From: Enterovibrio qingdaonensis
GTDB taxonomy: Bacteria; Pseudomonadota; Gammaproteobacteria; Enterobacterales; Vibrionaceae
Length of the DNA: 64,000 nt
Direction of reading: 5' to 3'
Assembly: GCF_028683135.1 (NCBI RefSeq)
Contig: NZ_JAJUBB010000008.1
Span: 1-64,000, forward strand
In this document: positions 8,435-17,509 of the stretch, piece after piece
How positions within the stretch are numbered: the stretch's first letter is position 1
How the letters are laid out: the number at the start of each line of letters is the position of its first letter
Notes under the pieces: generated by a model
Told to the model about the DNA's origin: nothing
What the model saw: the letters and a program-made list of their open reading frames with translations, nothing else
Databases searched by the model: none
Made by a program: the position numbers and the translations under genes

Positions 8435-10453
8435 ATGAAACTGAACCCTGCCCAGAATGATGCTGTGCACCATGTATCGGGCCCGTGCTTAGTGTTGGCA
8501 GGAGCGGGATCGGGTAAAACGCGCGTTATTACCAACAAAATTGCGTACCTCGTCCAGAAGTGCGATTACAAAGCACGCCATATTGCTGCAGTCACATTTA
8601 CCAATAAAGCGGCAAGAGAAATGAAAGAGCGTGTCGCTCAGACCTTGAGTAAAGAGGAAGCTCGCGGCTTGATGGTCTCTACATTCCATACCCTAGGTCT
8701 GAATATTATTCGACGTGAATACAAGGTATTGGGATTAAAAGCGGGATTCTCTTTATTTGATGACCAAGACCAAATGGCATTGCTCAAAGAGCTGACGGAA
8801 GATGAACTGGACGGCGACAAAGATCTTCTGAAACAGCTTCTCCATAAGATTTCCAATTGGAAAAACGACATGATGACGCCCACGATGGCTGAATCGTCGG
8901 CGATCGGAGAGCAAGACCAACTCTTCGCGCACTGCTATGGCATGTATCAAAAGCAAATGAAAGCCTACAACGCGCTGGATTTTGATGACCTGATTTTGAT
9001 GCCAGTGATCTTATTAAAAACCAACCAGGATGTTCGTGAGCGTTGGCAAAGTAAGATCCGGTACCTCTTGGTGGATGAGTACCAAGATACCAATACCAGC
9101 CAGTATCAACTGGTAAAGTTGCTGGTGGGCGAACGGGCGCGATTTACCGTGGTGGGGGACGATGACCAGTCAATATATAGCTGGCGTGGTGCTCAGCCTA
9201 AAAACCTGTTAATGCTGAGCCAGGATTTTCCAAGCCTGAAAGTCATCAAATTAGAGCAAAACTACCGCTCGACCAGCCGCATTCTTCGATCCGCAAACAT
9301 TTTGATTGCCAATAATCCGCATGTGTTCGAAAAAACGCTGTTCTCAGCATTGCCTGATGGCGAAATGCTAAAAGTGCTGAAGGCCAACAATGAAGACCAT
9401 GAAGCAGAGCGTGTAGTCGGTGAAATTATTGCGCATCGCTACATGCATCGCTCCGACTACAAAGATTACGCGATTTTGTATCGAGGAAACCACCAGTCTC
9501 GTTTGTTTGAAAAAGCCCTGATGCAAAACCGGATTCCTTATAAAATTTCTGGTGGGACGTCGTTTTTTGCCCGTGCAGAAATCAAAGACATCATGGCCTA
9601 CCTTCGTCTCCTGACCAACCAAGACGATGACAATGCATTCCTGCGCATTGTGAACACACCGCGCCGAGAAATAGGACCGGTGACACTGGAGAAGTTGGGA
9701 ACCTACGCTAACATGCGCGGTAAAAGCTTGTTTGCGGCTAGCTTTGAGTTGGGTCTTCAGCAACACCTCAATGGCCGAGGCCTAGAATCCCTCCAACGGT
9801 TTACGCGGTGGATTGTAGAATTGTCAGATGAGTTTGAGCGCGGTAATGCAGTCGAAGCCGTGCGCTCATTGGTGCGTGATTCACATTATGAAGATTGGCT
9901 GTATGAGACTGCATCGAGCCCTAAAGCTGCCGAAATGCAGATGAAAAACGTGTCTGATCTCTACAGTTGGATTGTTGCTGATCTTGAAGGTGATAACTAC
10001 GACAACGAGCCTAAAACATTGCGTGAAGTGGTCCAGCGTTTGACGCTTCGCGACATGATGGAGCGGGGTGAAGACAGTGATGATGCCGACCAGGTGCAAC
10101 TAATGACGCTTCACGCTTCAAAGGGGCTGGAGTTCCCGTTTGTTTATCTGATTGGGATGGAGGAAGGTCTGCTACCTCACCAATCCAGTATCGATGAAGA
10201 CAATGTCGAAGAAGAGCGACGCCTTGCATATGTTGGTATCACTCGGGCGCAACGCGAAATGACGTTCACCCTTTGTAAAGAACGCCGACAATATGGCGAG
10301 CTAATTAAGCCGATGCCAAGCCGATTTCTTGAAGAGTTGCCTTACGACGATGTGGAGTGGGAAGAAAAGAAAAAGCCCCAGACACAAGAAGAGCGAATGG
10401 CAAAAGGGCAGGCGGCAATTGCGAACCTTCGTGCCATGCTGAAAAAAGACTAA
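8435..10453 (+). CDS. rep: ATP-dependent DNA helicase Rep
   Basis: A 672-residue superfamily 1A helicase, the same length as E. coli Rep (673). Walker A G-A-G-S-G-K-T is at residues 23-29, motif II (V-D-E-Y-Q-D-T) near 212-218, the Q-N-Y-R-S motif near 272-276, and motif V/VI ([11 protein letters not shown] and V-G-I-T-R-A-Q-R) in the last third. Rep moves 3' to 5' and clears proteins ahead of the replication fork with DnaB. UvrD differs in length and motifs, so Rep is the better call. The ATG has a GATGAGGA site upstream. The TACAAT at 8391-8396 is a likely -10. A terminator follows 12 bases after the stop. Confidence 0.96.
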   Translation: MKLNPAQNDAVHHVSGPCLVLAGAGSGKTRVITNKIAYLVQKCDYKARHIAAVTFTNKAAREMKERVAQTLSKEEARGLMVSTFHTLGLNIIRREYKVLGLKAGFSLFDDQDQMALLKELTEDELDGDKDLLKQLLHKISNWKNDMMTPTMAESSAIGEQDQLFAHCYGMYQKQMKAYNALDFDDLILMPVILLKTNQDVRERWQSKIRYLLVDEYQDTNTSQYQLVKLLVGERARFTVVGDDDQSIYSWRGAQPKNLLMLSQDFPSLKVIKLEQNYRSTSRILRSANILIANNPHVFEKTLFSALPDGEMLKVLKANNEDHEAERVVGEIIAHRYMHRSDYKDYAILYRGNHQSRLFEKALMQNRIPYKISGGTSFFARAEIKDIMAYLRLLTNQDDDNAFLRIVNTPRREIGPVTLEKLGTYANMRGKSLFAASFELGLQQHLNGRGLESLQRFTRWIVELSDEFERGNAVEAVRSLVRDSHYEDWLYETASSPKAAEMQMKNVSDLYSWIVADLEGDNYDNEPKTLREVVQRLTLRDMMERGEDSDDADQVQLMTLHASKGLEFPFVYLIGMEEGLLPHQSSIDEDNVEEERRLAYVGITRAQREMTFTLCKERRQYGELIKPMPSRFLEELPYDDVEWEEKKKPQTQEERMAKGQAAIANLRAMLKKD

Positions 10454-10464
10454 TCGAAGACTAA

Positions 10465-10493
10465 AAAAGCGACCTACCGGGGTCGCTTTTTTG
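10465..10493. terminator. Bidirectional terminator between rep and cytochrome c5
   Basis: A 10 bp stem AAAAGCGACC/GGTCGCTTTT (10465-10474 and 10481-10490) with A-run and T-run on either side. It lies between two convergent genes. Confidence 0.88.
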
Positions 10494-10503
10494 TTCCGCT
10501 TTG

Positions 10504-10926
10504 CTACTGAGCAATCATGTAATCAATGGTCGCTATGATCTCGTCATCAGAGCAATCCATACAGGTGCCTTTCGCTGGCATCCCATTGAAGCCGTTGATC
10601 GCGTGATCATTTAGGATGTCGCGACCTTGAGCTAAACGTGGCTCCCATGCAGCAGCATCACCGATCTTAGGTGCGCCAGCAACGCCAGTAGAGTGACAGG
10701 CCATACAGAAGGTATTGTAAATGGCTTCGCCTGTTCGCGGACCGGATGGTGCTGCCGCTGTCTCGGTTACCGGTGCTTCACCATCTAAGTAAACAGAACC
10801 AACCGGGGCGATACGTTCAGCAATGGCTTCTTCGGACATATCGGCAGCGTGTGCTGCACCTATCAGAGACAGAGCAGTGACGGCTGACACGGCTAGACGA
10901 CGTAAAAAAATTCCCTTTGCGCTCAC
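10504..10926 (-). CDS. Cytochrome c5
   Basis: A 140-residue exported c-type cytochrome. A signal peptide (residues 1-27, ending A-A-H-A) is followed by a mature protein with one haem site C-M-A-C-H at 74-78. A likely axial Met is in N-G-F-N-G-M-P-A-K-G, and the C-M-D-C pair after it is the extra disulfide characteristic of cytochrome c5. It carries electrons in the periplasm. The start is a GTG at 10926 with a GGGAG site 7 bases upstream; a reading frame open further upstream to 11073 adds 49 residues without signal-peptide character and is not used. Signal peptide plus disulfide make this family call firm. Confidence 0.9.
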   Translation of the reverse strand: MSAKGIFLRRLAVSAVTALSLIGAAHAADMSEEAIAERIAPVGSVYLDGEAPVTETAAAPSGPRTGEAIYNTFCMACHSTGVAGAPKIGDAAAWEPRLAQGRDILNDHAINGFNGMPAKGTCMDCSDDEIIATIDYMIAQ

Positions 10927-11036
10927 GATTGCACTCCCAATTTCATTTATCGCTCCGATAGAACGGGCGTTTTTTATGCAGTTAGCTATTTTTATCACAA
11001 TTTTTTTTACGGGATCCGTAAGTGGGACGACCTTTT

Positions 11037-11048
11037 TCACAATTGTGA
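11037..11048. promoter_or_regulatory. Palindrome TCACAATTGTGA upstream of cytochrome c5
   Basis: A perfect 12 bp palindrome about 111 bases before the cytochrome c5 GTG, upstream of a plausible minus-strand -35 TTGTGA (near 10996). The half sites face the wrong way for a classical CRP site (TGTGA-N6-TCACA), so the binding protein is unknown. Confidence 0.3.
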
Positions 11049-11115
11049 TGAAGTAAACGACGAAGTTAATCACAAATTACGTTAACTCCGTGTAAACATT
11101 AAGTGATTATAGCTC

Positions 11116-11144
11116 TTTAGATTGTTGCAGGGAACCGTTATGAT
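11116..11144 (+). promoter_or_regulatory. tRNA operon promoter P1
   Basis: -35 TTTAGA (11116-11121) and -10 TATGAT (11139-11144) with a 17-base spacer, followed by a G+C-rich discriminator (GGCGACTCCCCGC), a hallmark of growth-rate-controlled stable RNA promoters. It lies 125 bases before tRNA-Arg. Confidence 0.45.
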
Positions 11145-11217
11145 GGCGACTCCCCGCACTGTTTTACGCCTGATTGTGTAAAATTGAACCGTTCAGGAAA
11201 AAAATTAAAAAAAGTGC

Positions 11218-11246
11218 TAGACGGCATGAGTCGATATCCGTAATAT
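11218..11246 (+). promoter_or_regulatory. tRNA operon promoter P2
   Basis: -35 TAGACG (11218-11223) and -10 TAATAT (11241-11246), 17-base spacer, followed by a G+C-rich discriminator (TCGACTCCGCCGAC). Position 23 bases before the first tRNA is typical of a tRNA operon promoter. Confidence 0.6.
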
Positions 11247-11268
11247 TCGACTCCGCCGACAGGGGCAA

Positions 11269-11345
<77 letters not shown>

Positions 11346-11378
11346 ATCCGGAAAAGAAATTTTGGCGAAATATTTGTG

Positions 11379-11454
11379 GTGGCTGTAGCTCAGTTGGTAG
11401 AGTCCCGGATTGTGATTCCGGTTGTCGCGGGTTCAAGTCCCGTCAGCCACCCCA
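11379..11454 (+). tRNA. tRNA-His(GTG), copy 1
   Basis: 76 nt tRNA with anticodon GTG in loop TTGTGAT, T-loop GGTTCAAGTCC and encoded CCA. The extra G at position -1 needed for histidyl-tRNA is encoded at 11378 and pairs with the discriminator C. Identical to the second copy at 11652. Confidence 0.96.
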
Positions 11455-11456
11455 CT

Positions 11457-11533
<77 letters not shown>

Positions 11534-11542
11534 CATTCAGAG

Positions 11543-11570
11543 AGCCCGCTAAATTAAGCGGGCTTTCGTC
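11543..11570 (+). terminator. Terminator-like hairpin after first His/Pro pair
   Basis: Stem AGCCCGCT/AGCGGGCT (11543-11550 and 11557-11564), followed by TTCGTCGTTTT. The same hairpin recurs after the second pair and after the remnant. The T-run is broken, so termination may be partial. Confidence 0.6.
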
Positions 11571-11651
11571 GTTTTAGACTGTGTTTTGAGTGTTTGCTCG
11601 TAAATGCGGACGGGGAGCCAGCCCGGACAAGAAACTCGGCAAAATATTGTG

Positions 11652-11727
11652 GTGGCTGTAGCTCAGTTGGTAGAGTCCCGGATTGTGATTCCGGTTGTCG
11701 CGGGTTCAAGTCCCGTCAGCCACCCCA
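11652..11727 (+). tRNA. tRNA-His(GTG), copy 2
   Basis: Sequence identical to copy 1, 273 bases downstream, with the encoded G-1 at 11651 and CCA at the 3' end. Confidence 0.96.
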
Positions 11728-11729
11728 CT

Positions 11730-11806
<77 letters not shown>

Positions 11807-11813
11807 CATTCAG

Positions 11814-11845
11814 AAAGCCCGCTCAGTAGAGCGGGCTTTCGTCGT
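11814..11845 (+). terminator. Terminator-like hairpin after second His/Pro pair
   Basis: Stem AAAGCCCGCTC/GAGCGGGCTTT with loop AGTA-type, followed by CGTCGTTTT. Longer stem than the first copy, so the more likely main terminator of the tRNA operon. Confidence 0.7.
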
Positions 11846-11919
11846 TTTGAACCAATAGAAAGTCGTGAATTGTCATGCTTTCAGCAAGATGGGTCGGGTG
11901 CGGAAGGCCGCCCCGTACT

Positions 11920-11940
11920 AATCTCTCTTCATCGACCACA
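11920..11940 (+). pseudogene. Remnant of a third tRNA-Pro 3' end
   Basis: AATCTCTCTTCATCGACCACA matches the 3' end of tRNA-Pro (AATCCCTCTTCACCGACCACA) with two changes and is followed by the same flank (ATTTAGAGAGCCCGCT). No 5' half is present, so it cannot make a tRNA. Confidence 0.75.
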
Positions 11941-11945
11941 TTTAG

Positions 11946-11978
11946 AGAGCCCGCTCAGTAGAGCGGGCTTTCGTCGTT
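11946..11978 (+). terminator. Third post-tRNA hairpin
   Basis: Stem GAGCCCGCTC/GAGCGGGCTT with loop AGTA and trailing CGTCGTTTT; third copy of the element found after each tRNA-Pro. Confidence 0.55.
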
Positions 11979-12037
11979 TTGGGCAAATGGAAAGTAATAG
12001 ATTGTCATGCTTTCAGCATGATGGGACGGGTGTGAAA

Positions 12038-12915
12038 GGATGATCTATCATCCTTATTAACCGTTACAATCCAATTTGCTTCAATCTTCCCTCTTTACTA
12101 CTCAGCGAGTTTCTCTCTATTTATCCTAGACCGCGTTTTTACGTGCACTTACTGGGTTCGATATCGATGTTGTTAACACGTTAGTACAAGTGGTTAGCTG
12201 TCCTCTATCTCGTTCTTCAAATAGGCAGTGAAGAAATAGAATAAGTCATCATGGCTCTGGCTTGCTGTGACTGACAGACTCACGATGAGTGTTCTATTTT
12301 TGACCGCTTCAGTAGTGCTTTATAGGAAAATTGTCGTTTTTTTGAAGTGAGTCATGCTGAAAAAGCATCATTGATGGGGGTTTAATGCATAAACATCTCT
12401 CTATTTATGCATTAAGACACATTCACTTTTATCGAGTATTACTCGACCAGTTGGTTATAAACTGGCGAAAGATTCTGCAAATTATGTAAGAACTCATATC
12501 ATTGATTAACATTTAAATATTTTATTCTGTTTCCTTCTCACTTCGTGACTGGTTTGTTTGGGTGGCGTCATTGTCGCGTGATTGTAACTAGTTAATCTGC
12601 AATGAAAACATATACATATATCCATTCGTGGCTTGTTTTTATGTGTTCTGTAATCGATTGCAATACTGACTAGTTATGCGATTCATTGGTTTAAATATCG
12701 AACTTTGTGCTGCTTTGTTGATTTTTTGTGAAATCTTTGCCAGATTCTTCTATCAACAAATTGCGTCGATTTTGCGCAATTTCTAACGGCCGCTACGCAG
12801 TATCAACCTTCCACCATTACATGTTTGATTGCATGGGAATGCGAAAATGTCATCCATTCCTGGATGTGGGTTGATCGGGCGGCCATTTATCGTTCAAACC
12901 ACATGGAGTCAAACG
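12038..12915 (+). other. Gene-free region upstream of dppA with several inverted repeats
   Basis: No convincing protein gene is present in about 0.88 kb, which is more A+T-rich than its flanks. Structures seen: AAGGATGAT/ATCATCCTT at 12036-12055; a long imperfect stem AAATAGAA..GATGAGTGTTCTATTT spanning about 12234-12300; an 11 bp perfect inverted repeat TAATGCATAAA/TTTATGCATTA at 12383-12414; and AAATTGCG/CGCAATTT at 12758-12782. The dppA promoter must lie in the right half, but I cannot assign a clear -10/-35 pair. It may also hold a small RNA. Confidence 0.5.
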
Positions 12916-14508
12916 ATGAAAACAGGAATGTTGAAGCTGAGTGCAGCTTTAATTGCGTCAGCTCTGGCTGCTGGAGTTCAAGCGAAAACACTGGTTTATT
13001 GCTCTGAAGGATCTCCAGAAGGATTTAACCCATCGCTCTACACCTCTGGCACCACGTTCGATGCAAGTTCTCGCCAAATATTTAACCGATTAGTTCAATT
13101 TGAGCGCGGTACCACCAAAATTGTCCCTGGGCTCGCAGAATCCTGGACGGTCTCTGACGATGGTCTTACCTATACCTTCAAGCTCCGTGAGGGCGTGAAG
13201 TTTCACAAAACAAAAAACTTCAAACCGTCTCGAGACTTTAATGCCGACGATGTGATCTTCTCCTTTATGCGTCAGAAAGATGAAGGGCATCCTTACCACA
13301 AAGTTTCCGGCGGCTCATACGAGTACTTCAATGCGATGGAAATGGGCGATTTGATCGACTCCATCGAGAAGGTTGATGACTATACGGTGAAATTCAACCT
13401 GACTCGCCCAGAAGCTCCTTTCATCGCGAACTTGGCAATGGATTTCGCGTCAATCATGTCAGCAGAGCAAGCAGATCAAATGCTTGAAGCGGGTACGCCA
13501 GAAAAACTGGACTTTGAGCCAGTAGGTACGGGGCCATTTGCACTCGCTGGCTATAAGAAAGACTCAACCATTCGTTATAAAGCCCATCCTGAGTATTTCG
13601 AAGGCAAGGCACCTATCGATCGTTTGGTGTTCTCCATTACGCCGGACGCATCCGTTCGCTATGCAAAACTGCAAAAGGGCGAGTGTCATGTCATGCCTTA
13701 TCCAAACCCTGCAGATCTCAAACGCATGCAGTCTGATGAAGTCGTGAACCTGATGAGCCAAGAAGGCCTGAATGTGGGTTATTTAGGTTTCAATACGCAG
13801 AAGAAACCGTTTGATGATGTACGTGTTCGCCAAGCGTTGAACATGGCAGTGAACAAAGGTGCGATCATTGATGCGGTATTCCAAGGTGCGGGTAAAGAAG
13901 CGAAAAACCCAATCCCACCTACGATTTGGTCATACAACGATGCGGTAGTTGATTACAACTACGATTTGGACAAAGCCAAAGCTTTGCTGAAAGAAGCGGG
14001 TTTGGAAAACGGCTTTGAAACCAATATCTGGGCGATGCCTGTTCAGCGTCCATACAACCCAAATGCACGCCGTATGGCTGAAGTTATTCAGGCAGACTGG
14101 GCAAAAGTGGGTGTGAAAGCGGAAATCGTGACTTACGAATGGGGTGAGTACCTCAAGCGTTCAAAGGCCGGTGAGCACGATACAGTGCTGTTAGGTTGGA
14201 CAGGGGACAACGGTGACCCAGATAACTTCCTTGCGGTATTGCTTGGCTGTTCAGGCGTTGGTGGTTCTAACCGCGCACAGTGGTGTTACCAACCGTTTGA
14301 AGACTTGATCCAGAAAGCGAAGAAAACTGCAGACGTCGAAGAACGTACCAAGTTGTACGAACAGGCACAGGTGGTTTTCAAAGAGCAGGCACCATGGGTA
14401 ACCATTGCTCACTCTGTTGTTTTCGAGCCTGTACGTAAAGAAGTGAAAGACTACAAGATTGACCCATTTGGTGGTCACATCTTCTATGGCGTAGACATCC
14501 AAGAATAA
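12916..14508 (+). CDS. dppA: Dipeptide-binding periplasmic protein DppA
   Basis: A 530-residue family 5 solute-binding protein. A cleavable signal peptide spans residues 1-23 (ending G-V-Q-A), and the mature form starts K-T-L-V-Y-C-S-E-G-S-P-E-G-F-N-P, very close to E. coli DppA. It captures dipeptides in the periplasm and passes them to DppBC. The start at 12916 has a TGGAG site 8 bases upstream; an open extension to 12829 is not signal-peptide-like. First gene of dppABCDF, separated from dppB by a hairpin that probably raises dppA expression over the others. The mature protein has Cys residues spaced as in the enteric orthologue. Confidence 0.95.
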   Translation: MKTGMLKLSAALIASALAAGVQAKTLVYCSEGSPEGFNPSLYTSGTTFDASSRQIFNRLVQFERGTTKIVPGLAESWTVSDDGLTYTFKLREGVKFHKTKNFKPSRDFNADDVIFSFMRQKDEGHPYHKVSGGSYEYFNAMEMGDLIDSIEKVDDYTVKFNLTRPEAPFIANLAMDFASIMSAEQADQMLEAGTPEKLDFEPVGTGPFALAGYKKDSTIRYKAHPEYFEGKAPIDRLVFSITPDASVRYAKLQKGECHVMPYPNPADLKRMQSDEVVNLMSQEGLNVGYLGFNTQKKPFDDVRVRQALNMAVNKGAIIDAVFQGAGKEAKNPIPPTIWSYNDAVVDYNYDLDKAKALLKEAGLENGFETNIWAMPVQRPYNPNARRMAEVIQADWAKVGVKAEIVTYEWGEYLKRSKAGEHDTVLLGWTGDNGDPDNFLAVLLGCSGVGGSNRAQWCYQPFEDLIQKAKKTADVEERTKLYEQAQVVFKEQAPWVTIAHSVVFEPVRKEVKDYKIDPFGGHIFYGVDIQE

Positions 14509-14527
14509 TCACGTCATTCAAAAGTAC

Positions 14528-14558
14528 ACCGCGGTCGCAGGACGTGACCGCGGTTTTT
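14528..14558 (+). terminator. Intercistronic hairpin between dppA and dppB
   Basis: A strong 9 bp G+C-rich stem ACCGCGGTC/GACCGCGGT (14528-14536 and 14546-14554) followed by five T. It can act as a partial terminator or as a 3' stabiliser for dppA mRNA, as is common after binding-protein genes. Confidence 0.75.
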
Positions 14559-14588
14559 GCGTCACCACGCAATTGAGCGAGTCGATTT

Positions 14589-15602
14589 ATGTTGCAGTTT
14601 ATTCTCAAACGATTGGGGTTGGTGATCCCGACGTTTATCGGCATTACCTTGCTGACCTTTTCCCTTATCAGGATGATCCCGGGAGACCCAATTGAAGTCA
14701 TGGCGGGTGAGCGGGGTGTTTCTCCCGAACGTCATGCTCAGCTAATGGCAGAATTGGGCCTTGATAAACCTATGTTAGAACAGTACTTCATCTACATTGG
14801 TAACGTTCTACATGGGGACCTCGGTACCTCACTTATCACCAAAGAACCTGTCATGAAAGAGTTCATGACGTTGTTTCCCGCGACGATGGAGCTTGCGCTC
14901 TGTGCTGCTTTGTTTGCCATTGCTGTTGGGCTTCCCGCTGGGGTTATCGCCGCCGTTAAGCGAGGGACCTTCGTTGACCACTCGGTCATGGCTGTCTCGC
15001 TGACAGGTTATTCCATGCCGATATTTTGGTGGGCACTTTTGCTCATTCTCTTCTTTTCTATCGGGCTAGATCTCACACCAGTGTCTGGTCGCATGGATGA
15101 CGCCACCTACTGGGTGGATGAAGTCACCGGATTTATGTTGATAGACAGTTGGCTGTCCGATGAAGAAGGCGCGTTCGGCGCAGCCGTGCACCACTTAATA
15201 CTACCCGCCATTGCACTTGGAACGATTCCTTTAGCCGTGATTGCCCGCATGACGCGATCTTCCATGTTAGAAGTGCTGGGCGAAGATTACATTCGAACTG
15301 CACGAGCGAAAGGCCTGATGCCTTGGCGTGTGGTATTAATTCATGGCCTTCGCAATGCACTTATACCGGTTATTACGGTGATTGGCTTGCAAGTGGGTAT
15401 TTTGTTGTCAGGTGCTATTTTGACGGAAACCATTTTTGCGTGGCCAGGGATTGGGAAATGGCTAATTGAGTCCATAGGACGTCGAGACTATCCCGTGGTT
15501 CAAGGCGGAATTTTGCTGGTGGCCACCATCATAATCGTTGTTAACCTTATCGTAGATATTCTCTACGGTGTCGTTAACCCACGTATTCGTCACGGTAAAT
15601 AG
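14589..15602 (+). CDS. dppB: Dipeptide ABC transporter permease DppB
   Basis: A 337-residue inner-membrane permease with six predicted transmembrane helices. It starts with M-L-Q-F-I-L-K-R-L-G, typical for DppB/OppB. The EAA loop that contacts the ATPases is at about residues 232-261 (G-E-D-Y-I-R-T-A-R-A-K-G-L). It forms the channel with DppC. The next gene follows after 11 bases, so the two are co-transcribed. Confidence 0.95.
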   Translation: MLQFILKRLGLVIPTFIGITLLTFSLIRMIPGDPIEVMAGERGVSPERHAQLMAELGLDKPMLEQYFIYIGNVLHGDLGTSLITKEPVMKEFMTLFPATMELALCAALFAIAVGLPAGVIAAVKRGTFVDHSVMAVSLTGYSMPIFWWALLLILFFSIGLDLTPVSGRMDDATYWVDEVTGFMLIDSWLSDEEGAFGAAVHHLILPAIALGTIPLAVIARMTRSSMLEVLGEDYIRTARAKGLMPWRVVLIHGLRNALIPVITVIGLQVGILLSGAILTETIFAWPGIGKWLIESIGRRDYPVVQGGILLVATIIIVVNLIVDILYGVVNPRIRHGK

Positions 15603-15613
15603 GAGGGGGAACG

Positions 15614-16519
15614 ATGTCGGAAACCACACAAAATACGAACCTTCCTCAAGAGCGCGAGCCGCTGTCGCCGTTTGCTGAATTCTGGGGATACTTCTCAGTC
15701 AATAAAGGTGCATTAGCAGGGCTGATATACATTGCCTTTGTTATTGTTGTTGCGGTTCTTGCACCTATCGTGGCACCGCACAACCCTGCGGAACAATTCC
15801 GTGATGCGCTATTGGTGCCTCCCGCGTGGATTGAAGGCGGAAGCTGGAGTTACATTCTTGGCACAGACGACGTAGGCAGGGATATTCTGTCTCGCTTGAT
15901 TTATGGTGCACGCTTGTCACTCTTGATAGGTTGCCTCGTGGTCGTACTGTCGCTGGTGTTAGGTGTCGCTCTTGGGTTAGTCGCCGGTTACTTCGGTGGC
16001 ATGGTTGATACTGCCATCATGCGCCTTGTTGACATCATGTTGGCCCTGCCAAGCTTGCTGTTGGCGATAGCGATTGTCGCGATTCTAGGCCCTTCCATCT
16101 TTAATGCATCCCTTGCGATATCTTTCGTTTCCCTGCCTCACTACGTGCGCCTAACTCGCGCGTCAGTGTTAGCAGAAATAAACCGTGATTACGTCACTGC
16201 ATCCCGTGTGGCAGGTGCTGGGCATCTTCGTTTAATGTTCTCTGTGCTGCTTCCCAACTGTCTTGCGCCGTTGATTGTTCAGGCGACGCTCGGTTTCTCA
16301 GCTGCGATTTTGGATATGGCTGCATTGGGCTTTTTGGGCCTTGGGGCACAGCCTCCTACACCAGAATGGGGTGTGATGCTGGCAGATGCTAGGCAGTTTA
16401 TTAACTCTGCATGGTGGGTTGTTACCTTCCCTGGATTGGCGATTTTGGTGACAGTGCTGGCGTTCAACTTAATGGGTGATGGCCTTCGGGATGCACTCGA
16501 CCCGAAACTGAAGCAGTAG
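15614..16519 (+). CDS. dppC: Dipeptide ABC transporter permease DppC
   Basis: A 301-residue permease of the DppC/OppC type with an N-terminal cytoplasmic stretch of about 25 residues and six predicted membrane helices. It contains the G-T-D-D-V-G-R-D-I-L-S-R motif near residues 82-93 and an EAA loop at about residues 190-220 (R-D-Y-V-T-A-S-R-V-A-G-A-G). AGGAGGGGGA precedes the ATG at 15614, one of the strongest ribosome-binding sites in the operon. It pairs with DppB. Confidence 0.95.
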   Translation: MSETTQNTNLPQEREPLSPFAEFWGYFSVNKGALAGLIYIAFVIVVAVLAPIVAPHNPAEQFRDALLVPPAWIEGGSWSYILGTDDVGRDILSRLIYGARLSLLIGCLVVVLSLVLGVALGLVAGYFGGMVDTAIMRLVDIMLALPSLLLAIAIVAILGPSIFNASLAISFVSLPHYVRLTRASVLAEINRDYVTASRVAGAGHLRLMFSVLLPNCLAPLIVQATLGFSAAILDMAALGFLGLGAQPPTPEWGVMLADARQFINSAWWVVTFPGLAILVTVLAFNLMGDGLRDALDPKLKQ

Positions 16520-16528
16520 GAGAGCAAG

Positions 16529-17509
16529 ATGGCGATATTAGAAGTAAATCAGCTCTCTGTGCATTTCGGTGATGAGAGTGCGCCGTTTAAAGCGGTTGAT
16601 AAAATCAGTTATACCGTTGATGAAGGCGAGATACTTGGCATCGTCGGTGAGTCAGGCTCGGGCAAATCCGTCAGCTCGTTGGCGATCATGGGGCTGATAG
16701 ATTACCCAGGACGTGTCAGTGCAGATTCGGTGAACTTTTACGGTTCAAACTTACTGGAGATGCCGGACAAAGAGCGTAAAAAGCTGACGGGTGCAGATAT
16801 ATCCATGATTTTCCAAGACCCCATGACCAGTCTGAATCCCTGTTTTACAGTGGGATATCAGATCATGGAAGCGTTGGAAGTGCATCAGGGCGGCAGCAAG
16901 AAAGCACGTAAAGCGCGAGCGGAAGAGTTGCTGCGTCTGGTTGGGATCCCTGATCCCGGTTCACGATTAAAGGTGTACCCGCATCAGCTCTCCGGTGGTA
17001 TGAGTCAGCGCGTGATGATTGCGATGGCAATTGCTTGTAACCCTCGCTTGCTTATCGCAGACGAGCCAACAACGGCACTGGATGTCACCATTCAGGCTCA
17101 AATTATTGATTTACTGCTCGACTTGCAAAAAGAGCAGAACATGGCACTGGTGTTGATCACGCATGATTTGGCGCTGGTGGCGGAAGCTGCGCACAAGGTT
17201 ATGGTGATGTACGCAGGGCAGGTAGTAGAAACAGGGGCTGCAGCTGACATATTCAGTGCGCCAAAGCATCCTTATACACAGGCATTGCTGCGTTCACTGC
17301 CGGAATCTTCAGTCGGAAAGAGTCGCCTTGATTCGCTAGCGGGTGTCGTCCCTGGTCTGTTTGATAGACCTCAGGGCTGTATGCTGAATCCGCGTTGCCC
17401 GTATGCGACTCAGACCTGCCGTACGGAAGAGCCTGTCATTCAGGGGCCTTCAGAGCGTGCGGTTAAATGCCACTATCCGCTAAATGAGCATGGAGAGCCA
17501 ACGCGATGA
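16529..17509 (+). CDS. dppD: Dipeptide ABC transporter ATPase DppD
   Basis: A 326-residue ABC ATPase. Walker A G-E-S-G-S-G-K-S starts at residue 40, the signature L-S-G-G-M-S-Q-R is near 153, and Walker B L-L-I-A-D-E-P with T-T-A-L-D near 174-184. The C-terminal oligopeptide extension has the conserved cysteines (C-M-L-N-P-R-C and T-C-R-T-E-E-P), which in family members bind an iron-sulfur cluster. The stop overlaps the dppF start by 4 bp (ATGA), coupling translation. Confidence 0.95.
   Translation: MAILEVNQLSVHFGDESAPFKAVDKISYTVDEGEILGIVGESGSGKSVSSLAIMGLIDYPGRVSADSVNFYGSNLLEMPDKERKKLTGADISMIFQDPMTSLNPCFTVGYQIMEALEVHQGGSKKARKARAEELLRLVGIPDPGSRLKVYPHQLSGGMSQRVMIAMAIACNPRLLIADEPTTALDVTIQAQIIDLLLDLQKEQNMALVLITHDLALVAEAAHKVMVMYAGQVVETGAAADIFSAPKHPYTQALLRSLPESSVGKSRLDSLAGVVPGLFDRPQGCMLNPRCPYATQTCRTEEPVIQGPSERAVKCHYPLNEHGEPTR

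Larger units (their letters stand above)
11817..12037 (+). repeat. Two direct copies of an about 88 bp post-tRNA repeat
   Basis: The stretch from 11817 to about 11905 (hairpin, GTCGTTTT, then TTGTCATGCTTTCAGCA and GGGNCGGGTG) recurs from 11949 to about 12037 with only scattered changes. The period is 132 bases. The spacer between the copies contains the decayed tRNA-Pro end. This indicates that the tandem tRNA duplication once extended further. Confidence 0.75.

Noticed and set aside
11037-11048. CRP site upstream of cytochrome c5
   Set aside because: The half-sites are TCACA-N2-TGTGA, the reverse order of a CRP box, so CRP binding is not supported.
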